Below, one piece after another: positions 10,601 to 21,163 of a stretch of 64,000 bases of DNA. The stretch covers positions 14,761,001-14,825,000 of the forward strand of contig OU015567.1 in NCBI GenBank assembly GCA_907165135.1, written 5' to 3'. The translations under genes were made by a program, and so were the position numbers. This DNA comes from Oikopleura dioica (Eukaryota; Chordata; Appendicularia; Copelata; Oikopleuridae). Each line of letters begins with the position of its first letter. Position 1 is the first letter of the stretch. The notes under the pieces were generated by a model. It saw only the letters and a program-made list of their open reading frames with translations, had not been told where the DNA came from and did no database searches.

Positions 10601-11577
10601 CTACGTCCCGCGGAAATTTACCGCACGCCGCCTATTCTACTTAGAAAATACAAACTCCCAGAAAATCTCGCTAATTAGCTCTTTGAAATTTTTGATATTG
10701 TGAATTGAATCGATAATCTTGCTCTCAGAAATTAGAGCTAGTATTGACCTTAATTTAGGAGCCTGAGTGGCTGCAAAGTGGAAATCGCCTTCACCTTATT
10801 CCATCTGACGCGGAAAGGTTCAGAACTTATTTGAAAAATGACCTTGAGGTAGGATGACCTTGAGCGATGAAGGGGTTTTAATTTGGTTATCATTTTAGCT
10901 CTTGCAGCGATTGAAATTGATGAATTACTCGCTCGATGTCCGCCTCTGTCCTCAATCAGGTATGTAACTTCGACACTTGGCATTTGAAGGAACATAAGAG
11001 TCTTTGATTTATCATTTCCTTAATGACAATTAAATCAAAAGACGACGAGAAAGAGGAGAACCACGACTCGGGGCACGATGGCGGCGCCAATTCTGGCGAC
11101 AATCGCGATTCTGAAAGCGATGAAGAGGACGAGTTTGAATCGTCGGAGGCTCCTACCTTCCGTTTCAAGCTAGGTAACTCAAATATTTATTCCTCGCTGC
11201 CGTTAAAACAGACCTTCTTTTTAAGAGAATGGCGGCATTGTGTATCTGAGCTTGAATGAAATTCTGAACCACTACGATACCAAGAAAAAGGCCCAAAACG
11301 CTGTGAAATCCGCGACTCATGGTGTAAGTCCTTATTCCTTCAAGTAGCCTCTTTTTCAGGTTTATTTCAGTGCTGCAAGCAAGTTCCATGTTGCACCAAC
11401 AAAGAACTAAAAAGACAAAGCATCGCATACGCACAAGAGTTTTATGACTTGCTTGTCTCCTATTTTTTCGGCGCAAGCAGGCTCGATTGCATCATGAGTT
11501 TGACCGATTTCAAAAAGACGTCTTTGATGCATCCGTCTAAAAACTGTTCTGTCAGTGCAGAGAGCGACTTCTTTTAA
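7613..11577 (+). CDS. PIP4K2-like lipid kinase with altered catalytic motifs
   Basis: Fourteen-exon gene of the phosphatidylinositol-5-phosphate 4-kinase family. Blocks in order: N-term KKRRPHF; IVAQREKVLRGNDDPLAAVF; MLLADDFKAYSK; KVKEYCPLVFRGLRERF; RFIVSLISTEDVEQLHNVL; ETLLPNWLGLYRC; RLKGTKM with a long KE-rich insert; LLQRLKLMNYSL; an acidic insert; GGIVYLSLNEILNHYDTKKK; end at 11575-11577. Family catalytic motifs are changed: the ATP-binding Lys (family RYIIKTI) is Ser, DLKGS is RLKGT, MDYSLL is MNYSLD, and the IID metal-binding motif is LNE. It is therefore probably a pseudokinase or scaffold. Two joins (exon 1/2 and 4/5) seem to need non-GT-AG cuts. MITE copies lie in the introns at 7905 and 9128, and an antisense gene lies in the intron 9898-10758. 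Confidence 0.8.
7905..8058. mobile_element. Hairpin MITE, hAT-like family (copy 5)
   Basis: Begins CTGGGCTCGGCAAC and ends with the diverged complement GTTACCGAGTTCG. Inner repeats are GAGACCTGAGTCAGG and CCTGACTCAGGCCTC; the core has an AAAGCTGCGGCTTTTTT hairpin. It lies in PIP4K-like intron 2 (7796-8312). Confidence 0.75.
9128..9226. mobile_element. Hairpin MITE, hAT-like family (copy 6, short)
   Basis: AGCAACCTGTGCAGAGACC ... CTGACTCAGGTTTTTACG CAGGTTCC. Shortened core without the GC-rich stem. Lies in a PIP4K-like intron between the HHIEPL exon and the RDILRSY exon. Confidence 0.65.
9973..10380 (-). CDS. Two-finger C2H2 zinc-finger protein nested in a PIP4K-like intron
   Basis: Single-exon 135-residue frame, ATG at 10380, stop at 9973. 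It has two C2H2 fingers with standard spacing: CDYCAKSFYHAGALEIHMEN-AH (CX2C-X12-HX4H) and CLSCGKRFKRKAMKKIHYLI-RH. The basic N-terminal half has no domain I recognise. It is probably a nucleic-acid-binding protein of unknown target. It lies antisense inside the intron 9898-10758 of the PIP4K-like gene, whose exons on both sides are clearly one protein. An intronless nested gene suggests retrocopy or de novo relocation, but this is inference. Confidence 0.7.
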   Translation of the reverse strand: MCTTTHTDIVSYSRHATIKKLKSVSEIPTRHQRLGRRLTLNRTEINSETLRRNEKIVEYYCDYCAKSFYHAGALEIHMENAHEDELVHDMNWSSISSWDEVRAGLKKHVCLSCGKRFKRKAMKKIHYLIRHKTSH

Positions 11578-12489
11578 AGCAGTAATCGTAATCAACTGAA
11601 GGCAGTTATCAATCCATTAAAGCATCAGTTACAGCCATTTATAAGCAGTTACCATTTATCCAGCAGCTTTGCTCGGCAAGCTATGTAGTAGCCTGTGTCT
11701 GGGTCCTGAAAAGATGAGAAGAAGCGTAGCGGCTTTTTTAGAAAAATAGCTTCGCGGCTACGAGTTTAAAAAAGCCGCCACGTGTCTTTTTATAAGAGCT
11801 CTTTCAGGATCCTGACTCAGGTTAGGGCACAGGTGTGGAGCCTAGTCCCACAGCCAGGGCCCTAGAATCACGTAAACTAAGATTTCAACTTCAGAACGAC
11901 GAGGACAAAAAAGTCAACCCGGAACGATATAGCCGCCAGTTCACTGAATTCCTTTCTTCTGCTGTCTTCACCCAATGGAATTAACAATTTCAACCTTTCC
12001 CGCGCCTGGTTCATCAAATAACTATTCATCCTAAACCAACTCGGAAACTCTTCATTCACCGCACTTTTTCCAAAAAAGAAAACAAAATCGTAGTCCATCT
12101 CTTTTTGTGTCTGTCCAAAAATATATTTATCAAGAGTTCCTAAATGGATAAGCAGCGGTGCTCTCTATCATTACTTTCAACTTCAATTTATACAAAAAAC
12201 AAACAGTACATGATAAATCGTATGATATCTTCACTGGAGAAAAAAGAAACCACCCGTCCAAAATTCTTTCCTTTATGTTCATCCAACAAGTGATTGTAAT
12301 TCCTCAAGTATCCATCCGACTCTGTTCAGTGTTGTGTTTAACTTTATAAAAAGAAAAGTCCTCTTTGGAGGACGAAAAATCTTGAATTGAAAATCTTAAA
12401 GTGAATTTCAGAAATAAGAAATTCGAAAATATTTAAATACAAAATTCAAAGTTAACGCAAATTTAACATGCCTTGTCTTTTGATTTCAG
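11578..12489. other. Intergenic with MITE; one weak minus-strand frame
   Basis: Contains the hairpin MITE at 11668-11841. A 73-residue minus-strand frame (12098-11877, MDYDFVFFFGKSAVNEEF...) has no recognisable domain and is not called as a gene. The rest is AT-rich and featureless. Confidence 0.5.
11668..11841. mobile_element. Hairpin MITE, hAT-like family (copy 7)
   Basis: TTTGCTCGGCAAGCTATGTAG ... CTGACTCAGGTTAGGGCACAGG, with inner GTCTGGGTCCTGAAAAG and CTCTTTCAGGATCCTGACTC. The core has AGCGTAGCGGCTTTTTTA and AAAAAAGCCGCCACG stems. It lies 90 bp downstream of the PIP4K-like stop. Confidence 0.65.
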
Positions 12490-12634
12490 TACCGCGGTTG
12501 GCATTTCTGACTGACTAACGCACATTTCATTAGCACATTTCGCAACGCTAAAACATAGGGCGTTTGTGCTAACTAGGCCCTTGTAACCTATCTAGAAAAA
12601 TAAAATTAGTCAGTCAGAAATGCCAACCGCGGTA
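12490..12634. mobile_element. TA-flanked MITE with perfect terminal repeats (Tc1/mariner type)
   Basis: Perfect 29-bp inverted repeat between 12490-12518 and 12606-12634, starting TACCGCGGTTGGCATTTCTG. If the outer TA is taken as target duplication, the ends are CCGCGGTTGG, as expected for a Tc1/mariner-type non-autonomous element. The interior of about 87 bp has no coding potential. The identical ends imply a recent insertion. Confidence 0.75.
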
Positions 12635-12720
12635 TATTTGATATACCAATAAACAAGTTGTATATTTAGTCGCTCTCATATAATTTTACGCAGTCTGAAA
12701 GAGAGCTTGAACTTTTGCTT

Positions 12721-13470
12721 AAGGGTAATGGTATACATCGGCGCGGCGCCGCTCGCTCGATCCGCGCTCCGCAAGAACCTATTTCTCACGAGGCCGTAAA
12801 ATCTGAACGGATCGAGATTTTTTCGAGATTTAAGCAGATTTGGAATCCTCAAAGTCTCTTCTATAAACTGATCGAAAATTAAAACAATTTACAAAGAGAA
12901 ACAATGTGAAAAGTGCCAGTTTCCTTCAAATGACATTTTCTCCATAATTTCTCATCCAAATTTTTTGAAAATTAGACTGTCTTGTAGAGAATCGTCAGCT
13001 CTACAATTCCTGTGTTTCAGATTTTTGTTTTAAGCTTTCATTAATTTTACATCGCAATTTGTAAAGAGCGCAGCGGGAGCGCGCCGCGAGAAATAGGAAG
13101 CGGAGAGGCGCGGGCGAGAATAACTCTCTTCAAAAGAGCGCACATAATTTTTGAAAGCCCAAATGAAAAATCTGAAACACAGGAATTGTAGAGCTGACGA
13201 TTCTCTACAAGACAGTCTAATTTTCAAAAATTTGGATGAGAAATTATGGAGAAAATGTCATTTGAAGAAAACTGGCACTTTTCACATTGTTCCTCTTTGA
13301 AAATTGTTTTAATTTTCGATCAGTTTATAGAAGAGACTTTGAGGATTCCGAATCTGTTTAAATCTCGAAAAAATCTCGATCCGTTCAGATTTTACGGCTT
13401 CGTGAGAAATAGGTTCTTGCGGAGCGCGGATCGAGCGAGCGGCGCCGCGCCGATGTATACCATTACCCTT
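12721..13470. mobile_element. 750-bp fold-back element
   Basis: Two arms of about 320 bp (12721-13042 and 13150-13470) are inverted copies with only a few mismatches, separated by a loop of about 100 bp. Outer ends are AAGGGTAATGGTATACATCG and its complement. The GC-rich part GGCGCGGCGCCGCTCGCTCG lies near each end. A transcript would fold into a roughly 320-bp duplex. The 116-residue frame in the right arm is a by-product and not a gene. Confidence 0.8.
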
Positions 13471-13476
13471 AAAAAG

Positions 13477-13561
13477 AGAAGCCGCTTGCAGCTACTAGAG
13501 ATTTATATTATAGCCGCGCTTTGTGCGGCTTTTTTTAAGGTCGAAGCCGCAAGCGGCTTCT
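13477..13561. repeat. GC-rich hairpin like the MITE core
   Basis: AGAAGCCGCTTGC at 13477 and GCAAGCGGCTTCT ending at 13561 form a 13-bp inverted repeat, with an inner GCCGCGCTTTGTGCGGC hairpin. It matches the core of the hAT-like MITE family, but the CTGGGCTCGG termini are absent. Confidence 0.55.
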
Positions 13562-13645
13562 CGAACTTACGGACAGGAGTGAAGAAAAAGAAGTAATATA
13601 TTTTCTGAAATGCATTATTTTTCAAAACCGCAATTTTCAGAAAAA

Positions 13646-14467
13646 ATGGACAGTTCGATCGGTCTCCTCAGCAACGTCGCCACACTGGTGACAATATTCA
13701 TGTTCCTCTGTCCGTTCAACGAGTGTCGGACCGCTCTACAGACGAGGACGCTTTCCCCTTCCTTCAACATCCTTCCATATGTAACGACGGCAATGACTTC
13801 AACGCTGTGGTTTACTTACGGCCTCATGACAGAGCAGCCGCCACTGGTGCGTGTCAACATTGTGGGCATCGTCCTCGAAGTCGCCTATTCGGCGATTTTT
13901 TTCAGAATAGCGAGAACGAATAAAAACGCCAAGATACTTGTCGGAGCTCTTGCATTTACTTTCTCCGTTCTTGCGCTCACTTATATTGTCGAACCACCAG
14001 GAACGTTTCAAAATAAAGGAACCAAGCTAAGCCTATCTGAATCTTTCTTCTAAAACGCGTGAAAGAATTCGCAATACAACTGCTCGGCCTGGTTTGTTGC
14101 TCTGTCAATATCATTTGCTTTGCTTCCCCGCTAGCAGCTGCTAAAGAAGTAATCAGGTGATGCACAAGCTCGCTAATCAAGCTCAAAAATCTAATGCGCC
14201 AATTCCAAGAACGAAAAGTACAGAGTCTCTTCCTCCTTTCGTCGTCCAAGTCTCAATGTTTTTCACCCCTCTTCTTTGGTTTTTCTACGCGTATCTTATC
14301 GGTAAGATTCGTTATCAAATTAAAATGCATCATGCTTTTCTTCAGACGATACGTTTCAAAAGATTCCAAATGGCTTGGGCGCTCTCCTAGGATTGTTTTC
14401 AATGTATCTTCGTTACAAATACAAGCAAGGAAAATCGAGAAATGACTATCTTCCACTTGGGGCCTGA
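13646..14467 (+). CDS. SWEET-family sugar transporter
   Basis: Seven-helix sugar uniporter family (MtN3/saliva repeats). ATG 13646 lies 6 bases after a TTTTCAG acceptor-like site. First repeat: SNVATLVTIFMFLCPFNECR and TSTLWFTYGLMTEQPPLVRV. Second repeat: QLLGLVCCSVNIICFASPLA, RTKSTESLPPFVVQVSMFFT and LLWFFYAYLI, ending with a short polar tail and the stop 14465-14467. The TKSTESLP motif is typical of the second MtN3 repeat. Intron 1 (14019-14065, 47 bp) has no GT-AG solution; AAAG|GAACC...GAAAG|AATTC gives a GA-AG intron that keeps the frame. Introns 2 and 3 are GT-AG. The substrate cannot be told from sequence. Confidence 0.85.
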
Positions 14468-14750
14468 AATTCCAAAGAAATCGAGATTCTATGCAGAATT
14501 CTTTTAATACAGATAAATACTTTCTTCTTTAGTTAGCTTTTATGAATATTTAGTGCTACTGTAGCTCGCTGTTCTTCCGTTAAAATCTATTTTTCGCAAT
14601 CAAAGTCGGTGTAACAATGCTTCAAAGACTCTCTCTCTCTCTCTCTGATACAGATATGAAATATATGCAATATGCAGCATATTATATGCTCAATAAAAAT
14701 TCATCATGATACTTGAATGTCTCTTCTTTTTATTCAAGATAATTCTTAAG
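14468..14750. other. Intergenic; CT microsatellite
   Basis: Short gap between SWEET and RSBN1-like genes. It holds a pure (CT)9 run at about 14629-14646 and an AATAAA-like motif near 14691. Nothing else is seen. Confidence 0.6.
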
Positions 14751-17700
14751 AATGCCGAAAAATCGCCCCATAGACGATTTCAACTCGCTTTTCGGCGCGC
14801 CGATCAGCATGAAAAAAAGTCAAAGAGGAATCGAAGAAAGTCAAGAAAGGCGAAAAAACAGCAAAAGATCGCTTTCTTGTCAAAGTCGATGCGTCAAAGT
14901 TGAAGGAGAAAAAGAAGAAAAAGGCGAAAATGAAGGAGATAAACGCCAATTCCTCTCATAAGAGCGACAAAGAAAGAGTCAAAAAGAAACTCGATGAACC
15001 TAAGCCACCGAAAGTCGAGACCTCATTTAAACCTGTTCTGAAAGGTACTTTCTTTTGATTTCACGGTGTCAAAATTGTGACTCGCGCTCTTTAGAAAAAG
15101 TGAATGGCAAAATTCCGCAGAAATCGAAGTCACCGTTCAAATCATCACCGTCTCAGGACTCGTCTTCGGATTCCGAACTCGAAGGTAAAGTAAAACGCAA
15201 AAATGACGCGCTTATGGAAGGCGCTTATGCAAACAGTCAGGAGCAACTTGCTGCCAGTACTAGCACTGCGAGCACAGGTAACAAAGCTCAACAAACAGGA
15301 CCTGGTGAAATTCCATTCCAATGGTGATAGTCCTAAGACTTTCCGAGAGCCCCTCCTCGGATGATCTTCTACTTGATTGATCGAATGGTGAATTTTAAAG
15401 ATTTTCGATGTTTTGAGAAATTTCAGTCTCGAACTCGAAATATCGGAAAAGGTGATATCTGGCCATTGATCCTCACAAAAAAGCTTCTTTTAACAGCATC
15501 ATCTTCAGCGAAACCAACCTTATTTCGGCAATGAGAACATTTTTAGACGACTTGGCTGCTATCGCTCTGGAATCAAAACGAAACCAGGACGAATTCAAGA
15601 AAGAGGGAGAGATCAAGAAAGAAGAAGCCGTGAAGGAAGAATACATCGATAAGCCTGTCCTGGCCGCCCAAGCAAATCCTGTCAAGCGAAAAAGTTTTTT
15701 GTCCGAATCTGCCTCCTCTTCGAGCTCATCGTCCAGCTCGAGTTCCAGTTCTTCAAGCTCATCTGACTCCGCAAGTTCCTCAACAGATAGGTTCGTGATC
15801 AAATTCTCCTCCTTCTTCTTTACCAAACAAATTTCTAGTTCCGGCGACGAGCAAGAAAACGCCAAGAAAAAGCCAAAAGTTCAAGCAGGCAACAAGCCCT
15901 TATCAGAGTTGAATGGAAACGGGACGAAGAAACGCCGCGGCCGTCCTCCAAAGGCGAAAGTTGAGCCGACTCCTCAACCACCACCAAAGCCGACGACCTT
16001 CATTCCATCCGGCGTAAGATGGGCCGAGTCGGATTTTATCACGAATTTTATACACAAAATCTTTCATTCTGAACACCTCAATCCCGAACATCGCCCATTC
16101 CTGGTAACCTTAGGCATCCAACTATCACTAACACGAACTTCAGCACCCTCGACTTCACCCCCTCGGAGGTGGTGTATCTTTGCACGCACACTACCACGAA
16201 GTAACGAATCACCACTCGGTAACGCTCGACGAGTTTTCTGAAACCTTCGCTAAAGTCGCCATTGCCGAATACGAGCCCGGTCTGCCTGCATTCAACATCT
16301 CCATCTTCCACGGAAGCGCTGTCAAAATTCCTGACCCACTAGAATATTTCGCTAATGCCCATCCTGACCTCAATGTAAAGGTAAGTCTGGAGAATCAACT
16401 GGATGAATGCGGCTTGCGGCATCAATAAAGCGACTCGCGCGACTCAATCTTTTTCGCTCGAAGCCGCAAACGAAATACAGATAACAGTAATCAACTATAA
16501 TTCAAGGCCGAAGTCCTTGGAAACAAAAAAGAAGTACGAACAATGAAGCTGTATGAATACAAACGAAAGGTTGATGCTACGTTTCAACCCTTTTCGAGGT
16601 AAACTTTTCTTTTCACAACTCATTGTGTAACTTTAATTACAGGATGTTCCGAGAAGGACCAATGCGAGAAATCTCTCTTGTTGGAAAACGAGGCGAAGAA
16701 ACCGGATCAGGTAAGAAGAACGATGGGGATTTTTTCTGAGCGTCATTTTAAGATTTTTCGGAATTCACGAAGATGCTCCAAGAAAATGTGCCGATCATGA
16801 AATGGCTCCTTCCATGGGGAAGATTGGCGCTGGACGAAATCGACAGTCCAAATAAATCAGACGACGGGCCAATCTGGTGGATAAGACCTGGTGAACAGAG
16901 TGTTTCATGCCAACATGGTACTCCAGTCAAGGTATTTTATCGTCACTTTTTTCGTCGTTTTCAACGAGAAATTTAGGCAAACGTCGGAAAAGTTGGATTC
17001 AAGCGAGCAAGAGATTCGCGCGAACTGAACGTCATCGATCGAACATTTCCTCACTTGGATCATCAAGACGATCCTACCGGAAGAAGAACTACCCATGCCG
17101 TGGGCGTGTTGAAAGCGGTCAAGTGCGGAAAACACTTTCCTGGGTAAGATTTTGCGATGACTAATTATCTTTCGAGGCCACGACCTGGGCTCGCCATACT
17201 GTGTAGAAACCTGAGTCAGGCTCTGAAAGATCTATGATGAAAAGCCGCGCAGCGGCTTTCTTTAAAATCAAGCCGAAAAGTCTATTTTTGGACATCGACT
17301 CAGGTTTTTTACACAGGTTGCAGGGCTCAGACCGCGGCATTTCTCTAATATGAAAGAGATTTTCTCTTTTCGAGTCGTCAATTTTAAAAATTTCCGGATT
17401 TCTGGTCTTTTCTTTTTGTCAAAAAGTCGTGATGAGTGTATTTTTTTCGTTTCTTGGATTTCTCGGTTCCGAGTGATAGGAATTCTCCCTTCTTATTTGA
17501 AAATTCGAAGTTGGCGCCCTGAAAGCGCGCCACTGATTGGCTCGTGTTGATTCACTACTCTCGCCACGCTTTTTCTCCGATTGGCCGGGCGCCGCGTCCC
17601 TCACCTGACGAATCACGCAAAATGTGTAAAATTTTTGCTCCTGGAGAATGCGCGAAAGAGAATTGACACCAGAATGCGCCAAATTTCGACTCCAAAATTA

Positions 17701-18188
17701 ATCGCTCGTCTTTAGAGAGCCCGTTCAAGTCAAAGATGCCGTCCTTTTCGACTCTAAGCACAAGGAACTTCTCATAAATGCGTTGCAGATGGACACTTAC
17801 GAACCTCCTATGACTCAGGTACGAATTTACCAAAAGAGTTGTTTATAAAAATTATTCGGAAGATATATCTTTCTTGAAGTGTATTCAATAATCTTGAGAA
17901 AATCATCAATAACGTCCATTTTTAGCTGTTTTTCTTATAATTTTTCATTGATCAAATTTCGAAAAATTCATTTAGACTTCTGGATGGCTTTCTCTTTCCA
18001 AGCTGAACGGGTTGCGATCAGATTATCAAGTCAACTTTACGAAAGTCGAGCTCTACGACGATGACATCTACCTGATCCCAAGAAACGTAGTCCACCAATT
18101 CCGCTCAACAGCGGCCATTTCCTCGCTGGCCTGGCACCTGAGGTTGCAGAGGTTCGCAAATGAGAAGGACGGCTCGCCAGACAAATGA
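14751..18188 (+). CDS. RSBN1 / KDM9-like protein
   Basis: Homologue of RSBN1/RSBN1L (round spermatid basic protein; reported H4K20me2 demethylase, KDM9), a nuclear protein. The N-terminal half is low complexity: basic, Ser/Asp-rich, a poly-Ser run encoded near 15711-15780, and an AT-hook-like KKRRGRPPKAK near 15925. The conserved domain spans several exons: GGGVSLHAHYHEV, FREGPMREISLVGKRGEE, FTKMLQENVPIMKWLLPWG, SDDGPIWWIRPGEQ, HAVGVLKAV, VELYDDDIYLIPRNVVHQF, SSLAWHLRLQRF; stop 18186-18188. The domain exons use GT-AG introns. The 5' exons (14751-15044) are uncertain because the frame changes near 14811, and the link between 15327 and 15531 is not resolved. A hairpin MITE lies in the intron 17144-17715. 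Confidence 0.8.
17185..17329. mobile_element. Hairpin MITE, hAT-like family (copy 8)
   Basis: CTGGGCTCGCCATACTGTGTAG, AAACCTGAGTCAGGCTCTGA ... TCGACTCAGGTTTTTTACAC AGGTTGCAGGGCTCAG; core hairpin AAGCCGCGCAGCGGCTTT. Inside an RSBN1-like intron. Confidence 0.75.
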
Positions 18189-18567
18189 GTTCATTCTACA
18201 GAAAGTCAAAACCTACTAGCTGTACTCAAATTAGAAGAAAGAAAAAGAAACCTTCGTTCGATCAGACAATGACCCGCTACGCTTCTATCTTATATTATCA
18301 AGACTTTTGAATTCAAAAAAGAACACTTCCAGGCATTTTACTCCAAAATCTGAAATCAACTTATTCTTTATTTTATTTTTTTGCAAATTTCCTCCCTAGA
18401 AAAAAGTCGCTTAAATTCCCTCCTCATTTATCCACTGCCCTGGTTTGCCTTTTCTCCCCCTTGGAAAATCCTCAAGGAAATCTTTTTACTATTCTTTAAA
18501 TCCGAAGCGGTGAAAATCAAGAAATTCTAAAGTTTTGGTGTTTTCAGACTCGCTCGGCTCATAAATC

Positions 18568-19135
18568 ATGGCTGCTGCTAAGAACGCCGCCAAGGCCGCC
18601 CTCAAGGGAAAGAACCAGCTCCGAAAGAAGAAGGTCCGAACCAACACCTCCTTCCGACGACCAAAGACCCTCTCTCTTCCCCGAAGCCCCAAGTTCAGTG
18701 TTCAAATTGATCATTTTGTTCTCTAGCGAAATACCGCATTTTCTCGAATTTCAATATTTTCCTGATAAATTTTTATAATTTTGAACACGACCGGAAGTGT
18801 CCACGAAAGTCTGTTAACAAGCAGCCTCGACTTGACCAGTTCTCGATCATCAAGCACCCCTTGACCACCGAGTCCGCCATGAAGAAGATCGAAGACAACA
18901 ACACCCTCGTCTTCATCGTTGACATCCTTGCCAACAAGCCCCAGATCAAGGCCGCTGTCAAGAAGATGTACGACGTCGAAATCCAGAAGGTTGCTATCGT
19001 GCGATTATAATTATGGTGAAGATTCTATTTCAGGTCAACACCCTCATCCGACCCGATGGCGCCAAGAAGGCCTACGTCAAGCTCGCTTCTGACTGCGATG
19101 CTCTCGACGTCGCCAACAAGATCGGAATCATCTAA
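18568..19135 (+). CDS. RPL23A: Ribosomal protein uL23 (RPL23A)
   Basis: Large-subunit ribosomal protein at the polypeptide exit tunnel. ATG 18568; exons 18568-18693, 18798-18989 and 19034-19135. Near-universal blocks are present: [59 protein letters not shown]. The first intron must join SPK to CPRKS; the only in-frame cuts lie within the direct repeat AAGT at both ends, none of which is GT-AG (TT-AG or GT-AA are nearest). The intron ends also form an imperfect inverted repeat, GTGTTCAAA with TTTGAACAC. The second intron is GT-AG. Upstream, TTTTCAG lies 21 bases before the ATG. Confidence 0.95.
18694..18797 (+). other. Non-canonical, transposon-like intron in RPL23A
   Basis: 104-bp intron. 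The sequence AAGT occurs at both boundaries (18691-18694 and 18795-18798), giving five equivalent cut positions, none GT-AG. Inverted motifs GTGTTCAAATT (about 18699) and AATTTTGAACAC (about 18777) lie just inside. Conservation of RPL23A on both sides makes the frame certain. Confidence 0.75.
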
Positions 19136-19230
19136 ATTCTGTTTAACGAATTTGAAAAATTGATCTCACGGTCTGTAGCCGCGCGAGCTTAAGATAGGTT
19201 TATTTAGACACTAAGTCGGCTTGAAACAAT

Positions 19231-19908
19231 ATGGCTTACGCCGCAGGAGCCAAGATTCTCAAGGATGCCGGCGAGCAGGCCACTGATTGCGAGAAGCAGC
19301 TCTCCGCCGCCCTCGTCGAGGTCGAGAACAACGCCGCTGCCGACCTCAAGGCTGTTCTCAAGGAGCTTTACTTCAAGGTGAATAGACGAGCAACGCCAGG
19401 GCTAGATTTTATAACTAGATTTTGTAGTCCGCCAAAGAATTCGAGGTTGGATCCGGCCGAAAGGCCATCGTCCTCTTCGTCCCCTTCCCACAGGTGAAGT
19501 CGTGGCAGAAGATCCACCAGAAGGTCGTCCGAGAGCTTGAGAAGAAGTTCTCTGGCAAGCACATCGTCATCCTCGCCCAGCGACGAATCCTCCCCAAGCC
19601 CACTCGAAAGACCCGAAACCAGAAGCAGAAGCGACCATTCAGCCGAACCCTCACCAACGTCCACGACAAAATCCTCGAGGATCTTTGCTACCCCGCTGAG
19701 ATCGTCGGTCGACGAACTCGAGTCCGACTCGATGCTTCCCGACTTCACAAGGTAATCTTCGTTTACTCGACTTTTGTAACGCCTATTCTAGGTCCAACTC
19801 GACAAGAACCAGCAGACCGAAGTTGAGCACAAATTGGACACTTACACCTCTGTGTACAAAAAGTTGACCGGTAAGGAAGTCGTCTTCGACTTCCCCGAGC
19901 AGCTGTAA
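19231..19908 (+). CDS. RPS7: Ribosomal protein eS7 (RPS7)
   Basis: Small-subunit ribosomal protein. Exons 19231-19377, 19428-19751 and 19792-19908 with GT-AG introns. Recognised by [86 protein letters not shown] and the C-term [17 protein letters not shown]. The length (about 195 residues) matches the family. Codon usage is strongly biased (CGA Arg, CTC Leu, AAG Lys), as in the flanking ribosomal genes and unlike other genes here. Confidence 0.95.
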
Positions 19909-19993
19909 TTTGTTTCTGTTTTCCAGAACATGAGACTTTGCGGCTAAGCCAGTTGTCTGACCATTGGATTTGTTTAGAAACGGACCACTCGAA

Positions 19994-20551
<558 letters not shown>

Positions 20552-20636
20552 ATCTTTTAAGATCTGCATCTTTCACTGTCTCTAAAAGAATAAAACACCG
20601 AGAGACGGATATCTGTTTGATTGCGCTTCATTTAGT

Positions 20637-21096
20637 ATGTCTGATAAAAATGAGATCTCCCTGGAGGACGAGGTTCTAGACAAAGTTGTCAAATACAGAT
20701 GGCTTCTCTCAGTGCTGATGGGCCCTGTGTGGGGATTTCTAGGGCTCCAGGGGATCTTCGGAATCGCGTTGTATGGCCTTATCATAACGATGTTTTCGCT
20801 ATCGATTGTTCGCCAGACTGGGTGAGTTGTGAAACTCTTTATCTTATGACATCTATTGCTTTTTTTCTCAGTGAGGAGAACGTTGAAAAAGTTGGAGGAT
20901 TCACGGTCATCGCAAAGGAAGGAGGCATCACTGCCATGGGCGTTTTCATGGTGACCTGGGTAATAAACCGAAATCTATCCCATCTAAACAGAATTTTAAA
21001 GATATCCGTCCATACGATGCTTCAATCGAGCTAAAAGACCTCAACATGTATACATTTGAAGAAATTCTTCACATTAGACCTTTCATTTCCTTCTGA
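20637..21096 (+). CDS. RAB5IF: RAB5IF / OPTI-like ER membrane protein
   Basis: Small multi-pass protein; human RAB5IF (OPTI) is part of the ER GEL complex in membrane-protein insertion. ATG 20637. Motifs: [39 protein letters not shown], then [22 protein letters not shown]. The last intron is a very short GT-AG (20960-20991, 32 bp); if spliced, the tail is [14 protein letters not shown] with stop 21094-21096, and if retained translation stops at 21032-21034. The KDIRPYDA-type end resembles the IIFYTAIHYD tail of the human protein, so I favour splicing. Confidence 0.75.
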
Positions 21097-21163
21097 TTCT
21101 AGTATCTTGCAATTAATCCGTGCCGCTTGCTTCAGCTCAAATTCTTGACCTACTAGTTTTAGC

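Noticed and set aside
11877-12098. Minus-strand 73-residue frame MDYDFVFFFGK...
   Set aside because: No domain, no splice or acceptor context, low-complexity hydrophobic end.
13246-13596. 116-residue frame starting MEKMSFEENW
   Set aside because: Lies wholly in the right arm of the 12721-13470 fold-back and the adjacent hairpin.
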